Shown here one piece after another: positions 1 to 4,480 of a DNA stretch of 7,340 nt; positions within the stretch are counted from its first letter, which is position 1, and every line of letters begins with the position of its first letter. Position numbers and translations under genes: made by a program. The notes under the pieces are model-generated. The model made no database searches, was not told the origin of the DNA, and worked only from the letters and a program-made list of their open reading frames with translations. The DNA comes from an uncultured Oscillospiraceae bacterium (GTDB lineage: Bacteria; Bacillota; Clostridia; Oscillospirales; Ruminococcaceae): NCBI GenBank assembly GCA_958403605.1, contig CATXYA010000068.1, forward strand, positions 1 to 7,340, given 5' to 3'.

Positions 1-567
1 ACCCATCCGGATAAAGATCACATTGGCGGAGCCTCAAAATTACTGGAGCAATTTTCCCCGCATTTGATCTTAGTGCCCTATTATGTGGAGGAAAACGCGC
101 GCTATCAGCTGCTGCAAGACCAAATGACAGCTCAAAACGCACAGGTATTGACTTTGTCCCGCAATCGGGAGTTCAAATTCGGCGACCTGAAAGTGCGTGT
201 TTTCCCCCCGGAAAATTATTTTTATACAACGGACAACAATTACTCTTTGATCACCCAGGTGAAACATGGCAGCGTGCAAATGCTGTGGATGGGGGATGCC
301 CAAAAAGACCGTTTGGCGGAGTTGGAGGATTATGATTGGGGCCGTGTCGATCTGTACAAAGTCCCTCATCATGGTCGCGATTCCAAGCCCGGCATGCAGT
401 GGATCACCCGTTTAACGCCCGCCAATGCCGTGGTGACCGCCGCCGCGCCCGAGGCCGGCGTAAATGAGGCGTTACAGCAAGCCGGGACCAGGGTTTTCTG
501 CACCGTTCCAAAGAAGGATATCGCCTTTTCCAGCGACGGACAAACGCTTTCTGTAATGGAGCCCTGA
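1..567 (+). CDS. Metallo-beta-lactamase-fold hydrolase, ComEC/Rec2 C-terminal type (5' partial)
   Basis: Frame 1 is open from the first base of the window to the TGA at 565-567, so the N-terminus lies upstream and 188 residues are visible. The fragment opens inside the metal-binding motif THPDKDHIGG (H2, D4, D6 and H7 in window numbering). It continues with a DNNYSLI segment (78-84), a WMGDA motif with metal-ligand candidate D99, and KVPHHG with H124. This order (HxxxDH, NN-S, GD, HHG) is typical of the MBL domain at the C-terminus of the competence channel ComEC and of small stand-alone secreted relatives. Such domains are thought to be hydrolases, possibly nucleases. The usual late His-containing segment after the central strands is not obvious; around 140-150 I read AAAPEAGVNEAL instead. 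Whether this is the tail of a full ComEC or a short stand-alone protein cannot be decided here. The gene is less GC-rich than the operon downstream (one 60-base line counts 48% G+C, against 70% in a line of the GH3 gene). The family call is firm and the precise role open. Confidence 0.85.
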   Translation, partial: THPDKDHIGGASKLLEQFSPHLILVPYYVEENARYQLLQDQMTAQNAQVLTLSRNREFKFGDLKVRVFPPENYFYTTDNNYSLITQVKHGSVQMLWMGDAQKDRLAELEDYDWGRVDLYKVPHHGRDSKPGMQWITRLTPANAVVTAAAPEAGVNEALQQAGTRVFCTVPKKDIAFSSDGQTLSVMEP

Positions 568-674
568 GGCCCGGCCAAGAAAATTTTTGTCCTGGGTATG
601 GCAAAAAATTATTTTGCAGGGTGGACAAGAGCACTTTGAGCGTTTAAACTGAGAAATAATTACCGGCTATTCTT

Positions 675-723
675 CAGCCATCGGGGCCTTTCGGCTCATG
701 GTCATCGAGATATGGCTGTTTTG
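675..723 (+). terminator. Possible weak hairpin terminator or leader structure
   Basis: A 7-bp perfect stem, cagccat (675-681) with atggctg (712-718), encloses a 30-base loop. The loop contains a second small stem, 684-688 with 693-697, around tttc. The outer stem is followed by gttttg. The loop is long and the T run is only four, so this could equally be a regulatory leader hairpin or chance. Confidence 0.2.
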
Positions 724-768
724 ATTCGAAAACCTTCCTGGGGTCGCTGAAAATTTTTCAGTTTCTAG

Positions 769-775
769 AAGGGAG
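769..775 (+). promoter_or_regulatory. Shine-Dalgarno site for the DUF4203-like gene
   Basis: AAGGGAG lies 7 bases before the ATG at 783 and fixes that start. The near-perfect palindrome at 747-761 sits just upstream and could affect access to this site. Confidence 0.75.
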
Positions 776-782
776 TCTGAAA

Positions 783-1352
783 ATGGATCTTTTTTTTACA
801 AGCGCAGCTTTAAAAACGGTCATCGCTTTGGCGATATGCGCGATCGTCTGTTTTGCAGGTTATCAACTGCAAAAATTGTGGGTAGCCTTGCTTGCTTTCG
901 GCGTTGGGTATTGGTTGGGAGACGCCATCGCGTCCCATTTTGCCTCTCACCCCGCGATCATTCTGGGATGTGCCATTTTCGGCGGTTGTTTCCTGGCCGG
1001 TATTTCCTTTAAACTTTACTTGGCCGGGTTTGTTCTTGCCGGAATTGCCGCCGCGGTCCCTGTGGCCGCCCAATTGATCCAGGATCAATGGCTCGCGCTT
1101 TTCGCCGGTGTGGCCGTGGGGTTTGGGTTTGGGCTCCTGGTTATAAAGGCAAACAGGCCTGTCGTTATTTTGGCCACGGGGATCCTGGGCGGACTTGCCG
1201 TTGGCAATCATCTCTCTGCTTTGCTTTTGCTGATCCCCGCGCTGGTGCCCGTGGTGGGATCAATATCCTCTTTGCCCCTGATCATTGGCATTTTCACTGC
1301 CCTTTGTGGCCTCTTTGTCCAATTTCGTGCCACCCGGCCGCATATTGCCTGA
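783..1352 (+). CDS. DUF4203/TMEM198-like multi-pass membrane protein
   Basis: This 189-residue protein is almost entirely hydrophobic. Membrane segments are visible at about residues 7-27, 32-50, 57-76, 79-97, 103-121, 126-142, 145-160 and 162-180, so seven or eight passes. The short loops carry charges at K31, H52/H56, K77, D101, K122 and R125. Repeated small-residue helices of the type FAGYQLQKLWVALLAFGVGY (residues 24-43) and alternating Gly/Ala-rich hairpins resemble the DUF4203 (TMEM198-like) domain, whose bacterial function is not established. The start is chosen from the Shine-Dalgarno AAGGGAG. There is no signal peptidase site and no catalytic motif. It is 30 bases ahead of the DegV gene in the same direction, so it is probably the first gene of the operon, although it could have its own transcript. 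A membrane scaffold, channel or transporter-like role is possible but unproven; the family call rests on overall pattern rather than a diagnostic motif. Confidence 0.7.
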   Translation: MDLFFTSAALKTVIALAICAIVCFAGYQLQKLWVALLAFGVGYWLGDAIASHFASHPAIILGCAIFGGCFLAGISFKLYLAGFVLAGIAAAVPVAAQLIQDQWLALFAGVAVGFGFGLLVIKANRPVVILATGILGGLAVGNHLSALLLLIPALVPVVGSISSLPLIIGIFTALCGLFVQFRATRPHIA

Positions 1353-1362
1353 TGACAAAAAC

Positions 1363-1372
1363 AGGATAGGAA
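1363..1372 (+). promoter_or_regulatory. Shine-Dalgarno region for the DegV gene
   Basis: AGGATAGGAA lies in the 30-base gap between the DUF4203-like gene and the ATG at 1383, giving 10 bases of spacing from its end. Spacing is slightly long but usable, and no better start exists nearby. Confidence 0.55.
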
Positions 1373-1382
1373 TTTTAAAATC

Positions 1383-2234
1383 ATGGTCTATATCTTCACC
1401 AATTCCGTCTCAGACATCTCTCCCGCGCTGGCGCGGGCCGAGGGCGTGACGCTGATCCCGGATGTGATCGCGTTTGGACCGCAGGAGCAGTATCTCAACA
1501 ATGTGGACATCGACCCGCCCACCTTATATCAAAAACTGACGGAATGTGCCGCACTGCCCACCACGTCCCACCCCAATTTGGGGCAATATGAAGAGGCGTT
1601 CCGCACGGTCCCACAGGACTGCACGGAAATTTTGTGCATCAACCTGACCAGTAAAATGTCCGGCTCTTATAACACCGCCTGCACCGCTAAAAAAATGCTG
1701 CTGGAAGAGGGTTTCCCGGTCCCCATTACCGTTTACGATTCTCTGCAAGTTTCTTTTGGCCTGTGCATCTTGGTGCTGGAGGCTGCGCGCATGGCCCGCA
1801 CGGGCGCCACGGTGGCCCAGATCGTGGCCCGGCTGGATGAATTGCGGCCAAAGATCGGCGTTTATTTTGTCATGGAATCGCTGGCCAACGCCCGCAAGGG
1901 CGGCCGTGTGGGCGCCATCCGCGTGTTGGCGGCGGATCTGCTGCATGTCAAGCCGCTGCTGATGTTCCGTGACGGCCTGGTGCGCGATATCGGCATCGTG
2001 CGCGGCTTTGACGCCGCGGTCGAGCAGGTGATCGACCGCTATCGCCGGCAGGCAGAATATGGCGGCGAAGTATTCTTGTTCCATGCGGACCGGGCCGCCT
2101 TGGCACAGGCCGTCAAGCAGCGCCTGCTGGCCATCGACCCCGCCGCCACTGTGCGCATCGAATGGGTGGGCGCCGTCATCGGCATCTATACGGGCGCCGG
2201 GTGCATTGGCCTGGCGTTCCGCGAAAAGGCATGA
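1383..2234 (+). CDS. DegV family protein (FakB-like fatty-acid-binding protein)
   Basis: The 283-residue length is normal for DegV. Family landmarks appear in order: an N-terminal strand with TNSVSDI (6-12, in place of TDSxxDL), a VIAFG segment (28-32), VDI (41-43), LPTTSHPN (58-65, the TSxP motif), LTSKMSGSYNTA (88-99), VYDS...SFGL (117-127), ARKGGRVG (170-177), VKPLL (189-193), and VGAVIGIYTGAG (262-273). Members bind a long-chain fatty acid in a deep pocket. In FakB subunits the acyl chain is presented to the kinase FakA for phosphorylation, feeding exogenous fatty acids into phospholipid synthesis. Two signature residues differ: Asp to Asn at residue 7, and the His of the late GxHTGPG motif is Tyr at 269, with Pro to Ala at 272. 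This His normally contacts the acyl carboxylate, so the ligand or partner may differ from classical FakB. No FakA gene is in view. The stop overlaps the next start (ATGA at 2231-2234). Cytoplasmic. The family is certain; fatty-acid transfer is inferred. Confidence 0.93.
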   Translation: MVYIFTNSVSDISPALARAEGVTLIPDVIAFGPQEQYLNNVDIDPPTLYQKLTECAALPTTSHPNLGQYEEAFRTVPQDCTEILCINLTSKMSGSYNTACTAKKMLLEEGFPVPITVYDSLQVSFGLCILVLEAARMARTGATVAQIVARLDELRPKIGVYFVMESLANARKGGRVGAIRVLAADLLHVKPLLMFRDGLVRDIGIVRGFDAAVEQVIDRYRRQAEYGGEVFLFHADRAALAQAVKQRLLAIDPAATVRIEWVGAVIGIYTGAGCIGLAFREKA

Positions 2235-2842
2235 CGGCGCTTGCAGCGGGGGCACTGGCCTTTGTGCTGATGGCACTGAGCGACTGGTTGGGTGCGCTGC
2301 GGCACCAGCGCGGCGCAGGGCTCCTTTTCCCCGCCGGCTGCTTGCTTCTGGCGGGGTCGACGGGCCGGCTGATCTGGGCGCAGCTGCGGCAGGAAGGCCC
2401 TCCCCGCAGCTTTGCAGCTCTTTTCTGCCTGCTGCCGGCTGCCGCGGCCCTGGTATTGCTGATATACACTTTGTTTTTTGCCTTGCCGTCGGCCGGAAGC
2501 AGTGCGCTGCCGCCCACGGGTGGCAAGCAGCCCTTGGCGGATCAGGGCTTTTATGCCTTATGCCGTCATCCCGGTGTATTATGGCTTGGACTCTTCTACG
2601 GCTCCCTGTGGGCCGCTTTGGGAGGCGCTGCTTTGGGCTGCGCCTTTTTCCTGTTTACTGGACTCGATCTTTTTTATGTGTTTTGGCAGGACCGGTGGGT
2701 GTTTCCCCACACCATCACCGGCTACCGGACGTATCAACAGCGGACTCCTTTTTTGATCCCGACACTTCGCAGCATCCGGGCCTGCGCCGCCGCTTGGCGC
2801 AAAGCGCCCGCCAAAGGCCACCGCAAAAAGAAAGGCTCTTGA
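2231..2842 (+). CDS. Small membrane methyltransferase-like protein (isoprenylcysteine/phospholipid methyltransferase fold)
   Basis: The 203-residue protein starts at the ATG overlapping the DegV stop. An in-frame ATG at 2162 would add 23 residues, but they lie inside the conserved DegV C-terminus and read as low-complexity charged sequence. Hydrophobic segments lie at about 2-20, 29-49, 61-85, 114-131 and 132-152. GFYALCRHPGVLWLGLF (106-122) matches the GxYxxxRHPxY motif of the ICMT/PEMT/NnrU-like membrane methyltransferases, which binds S-adenosylmethionine. The C-terminal GYRTYQQRTPFLIPT (164-178) matches the family's YxxYxxxxPxxiP end. The usual Glu-Glu pair just before this end is replaced by WQDRW (152-156), so catalysis may be altered or absent. 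The tail is very basic (KGHRKKKGS, 195-203). Family substrates are isoprenylcysteine or phosphatidylethanolamine head groups; the substrate here is unknown, and its neighbours suggest a lipid or acyl compound. Alternative: a non-catalytic membrane protein that keeps the fold. Confidence 0.7.
   Translation: MTALAAGALAFVLMALSDWLGALRHQRGAGLLFPAGCLLLAGSTGRLIWAQLRQEGPPRSFAALFCLLPAAAALVLLIYTLFFALPSAGSSALPPTGGKQPLADQGFYALCRHPGVLWLGLFYGSLWAALGGAALGCAFFLFTGLDLFYVFWQDRWVFPHTITGYRTYQQRTPFLIPTLRSIRACAAAWRKAPAKGHRKKKGS
2831..2835 (+). promoter_or_regulatory. Shine-Dalgarno site for the GH3 gene, inside the end of the upstream gene
   Basis: AAAGG lies 10 bases before the ATG at 2846, within the last codons of the methyltransferase-like gene. 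Only three bases separate the two genes, which suggests translational coupling. Confidence 0.5.
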
Positions 2843-2845
2843 CTT

Positions 2846-4480
2846 ATGACGTTTGAGGAGAAATTGAAACACTGCCCTGCAGCCGAAGTCTGGCAGGAAT
2901 ATTGCGGCTTTTTAGACCTTTCCTTAAAAGAGTATATGGAGATCCAGCGCCGTTTGCTGATGGAACAAGTACAGCTGATGGCCGGATGCGCTTTGGGCCA
3001 GCGGCTGTTTGGCGGCCCGGCGCCCACGACGGTGGCGGAATTCCGCCGCCGGGTGCCGCTGACGACATTCAGCGATTACGCCGATGTCCTGTTGACCCAA
3101 AAGGAAGATATGCTGCCGGACAAGCCCGTCGTCTGGCTGCGCACCACCTGGGAGGGCGGAAATTTTCCTTCAAAATGCGCTCCGTATACGGAAAGCATGC
3201 TGGAAACCTACAAAACGAATATCTTCGGCGCCATGCTGCTTTCCACCAGCACGGGCCGGGGCAAATTTCGTGTGCGGCCGGGCGCCCGGGTGCTGTACAG
3301 CCTGGCGCCGATGCCCTACGCCACCGGCCTTTTCCCGGATCTGGCCGCGCCGGAAATATCTCTGCGCTTTTTACCGCCGGTGCGGGAAGCGCGCAAGCTC
3401 TCGTTTGGGAAGCAGACGCGGCTGGGCTATAAGCTGGCCCTCAAGCACGGCATGAACTTATTTTTCGGGATGAGCAGCGTCCTGTACGGCGCCACCCGCA
3501 ATTTGGAGCTGCTGAGCGGCGGCTCTTCTTCCGGCGGCGGCCTGCGCACCCTTCTGGGGATGAGCCCACGGATGATGTGGCGTCTGCTCTCGGGGCTGTA
3601 CCGCGCCAAACGGGACGGCACGCAGCTGACGCCGGGCGATCTGTTCCGTTTAGACGGTTTCGTCTGCGTCGGCACGGACACCAGCTTCTATAAAGACGAG
3701 CTGGAAAAAGCCTGGGGCCTGCGTCCCTTGGAGCTTGCCGGCGGCACCGAGCCCTCCTGTATGGGCACGGAGACCTGGAGCAAAAACGGGCTGGTGTTTT
3801 TCCCCGACGCCTGTTTCTATGAGTTCATCCCCGAGTGGGAAATGCTGAAAAACCTGGAGGATCCCTCTTACCAGCCCTCCACCTATCTGATGGACGAGCT
3901 GGTGGCCGGACAGAAATATGAATTGGTGATCACCGTGCTGAAAGGCGGCGCTTTTCTGCGCTACCGGGTGGGGGACGTTTACCGCTGTCTGCGCCTGCGC
4001 AACCCCGCCGACGGCCTTGAGCTGCCGCAATTTGAGTATGTGGACCGCATCCCCACGGTCATCGATATCGCGGGCTTCACCCGCATCACCCGGCGCGAGA
4101 TCGAAAAGGTGCTGGAAATGTCCTGCCTGCCCCTTGCGGATTGGTTCGCGGTAAAGGAATATGACGAAGACGGACATTCTTATTTGGACCTGTATGTCGA
4201 ATTGGAGGCCGGCGCCAAGCAGAACCCGGCGCTGAGCCGGGACATCATCCGGGATCATTTGGCGGTATATTTCCGCTATTATGACGGCGATTATCAAGAC
4301 CTCAAGCGCCTGCTGGGCATCGATCCCCTGCGGGTGACGATGCTGAAAACCGGCACCATCCGCCTTTTTGAAGAGAAGGCGGGCCGCCGCATGCCCAAGG
4401 TGGGCGCGCCGCGGGAAATGGTACTGGATCTTCTGCACAGCCAAGACACGCTTCCCGCTGAGAGGGAGGTGGGCGTATGA
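2846..4480 (+). CDS. GH3 auxin-responsive-promoter family protein (acyl-adenylate-forming type)
   Basis: The 544-residue length fits GH3 enzymes, which adenylate a carboxylic acid with ATP and, in plants, conjugate it to an amino acid. Visible landmarks: FRRRVPLTTFSDY (66-78), the GH3 entry segment; a motif-I region TTWEGGNFPSKCAPYT (100-115), replacing the usual SSGTSxGxxKxxPxT; LELAGGTEPSCMG (295-307) at the Y-x-x-(S/T)E position; FYEFIP (324-329), highly characteristic; YELVIT (358-363); FLRYRVGDVYRC (370-381), the GLYRYRxGDVV motif; and GFTRITRREIEKVL (410-423), where GEKxxE is expected. The C-terminal domain ends with the TGTIRLF and RRMPKVGAPR pieces (502-523). Motif I and the GEK motif are both altered, so adenylation may be modified or lost; the overall fold assignment is still clear. 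A Gly/Ser-rich insert lies at 224-233 (SGGSSSGGGL). It is cytoplasmic with no signal sequence. It follows the methyltransferase-like gene by 3 bases and overlaps the sensor gene at ATGA (4477-4480). Bacterial GH3 substrates are largely unknown; an acyl or aromatic acid is inferred from context. Confidence 0.88.
   Translation: MTFEEKLKHCPAAEVWQEYCGFLDLSLKEYMEIQRRLLMEQVQLMAGCALGQRLFGGPAPTTVAEFRRRVPLTTFSDYADVLLTQKEDMLPDKPVVWLRTTWEGGNFPSKCAPYTESMLETYKTNIFGAMLLSTSTGRGKFRVRPGARVLYSLAPMPYATGLFPDLAAPEISLRFLPPVREARKLSFGKQTRLGYKLALKHGMNLFFGMSSVLYGATRNLELLSGGSSSGGGLRTLLGMSPRMMWRLLSGLYRAKRDGTQLTPGDLFRLDGFVCVGTDTSFYKDELEKAWGLRPLELAGGTEPSCMGTETWSKNGLVFFPDACFYEFIPEWEMLKNLEDPSYQPSTYLMDELVAGQKYELVITVLKGGAFLRYRVGDVYRCLRLRNPADGLELPQFEYVDRIPTVIDIAGFTRITRREIEKVLEMSCLPLADWFAVKEYDEDGHSYLDLYVELEAGAKQNPALSRDIIRDHLAVYFRYYDGDYQDLKRLLGIDPLRVTMLKTGTIRLFEEKAGRRMPKVGAPREMVLDLLHSQDTLPAEREVGV
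4463..4469 (+). promoter_or_regulatory. Strong Shine-Dalgarno site for the HD-GYP receptor gene
   Basis: AGGGAGG, seven bases before the ATG at 4477, lies within the GH3 coding end. It is the strongest ribosome binding site in the window and decides this start, which overlaps the GH3 stop codon. Confidence 0.8.

Larger units (their letters stand above)
568..782. other. Intergenic region with several inverted repeats; possible promoter or leader of the downstream operon
   Basis: This 215-base gap separates the MBL gene from the five-gene operon. I see no clear intrinsic terminator for the first gene. Inverted repeats present: gcaaaa/ttttgc at 601-606/612-617; cagccat/atggctg at 675-681/712-718, followed by gtttt; a small inner stem around a tttc loop at 684-697; and ctgaaaa/ttttcag at 747-753/755-761 with a single central base. 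The best promoter-like pair is TGGACA at 622-627 and TAAACT at 645-650, 17 bases apart, matching 9 of 12 consensus positions, which is weak. A transcript starting there would carry a structured leader of about 120 bases before the first start codon. Confidence 0.4.

Noticed and set aside
655..660. AATAAT as a -10 promoter element
   Set aside because: No acceptable -35 lies 16-18 bases upstream; the nearest TTGAGC at 636-641 is only 13 bases away.
2162..2230. Upstream in-frame ATG as start of the methyltransferase-like gene
   Set aside because: The added 23 residues are charged, not membrane-like, and fall inside the conserved DegV C-terminus; the ATGA overlap at 2231 is the better start.
1524..2276. 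Minus-strand open frame of 250 codons opposite the DegV gene
   Set aside because: The + strand frame carries all DegV motifs; the reverse translation is Gln/His/Asp-rich low-quality sequence typical of a shadow frame.
2059..2856. + strand open frame of 265 codons overlapping the DegV and methyltransferase-like genes
   Set aside because: It is out of frame with two coupled genes that carry recognisable motifs; its translation is Pro/Arg/Cys-rich and featureless.
3650..4444. Minus-strand open frame of 264 codons opposite the GH3 gene
   Set aside because: It is antisense to well-conserved GH3 motifs and shows no family signature or ribosome site.
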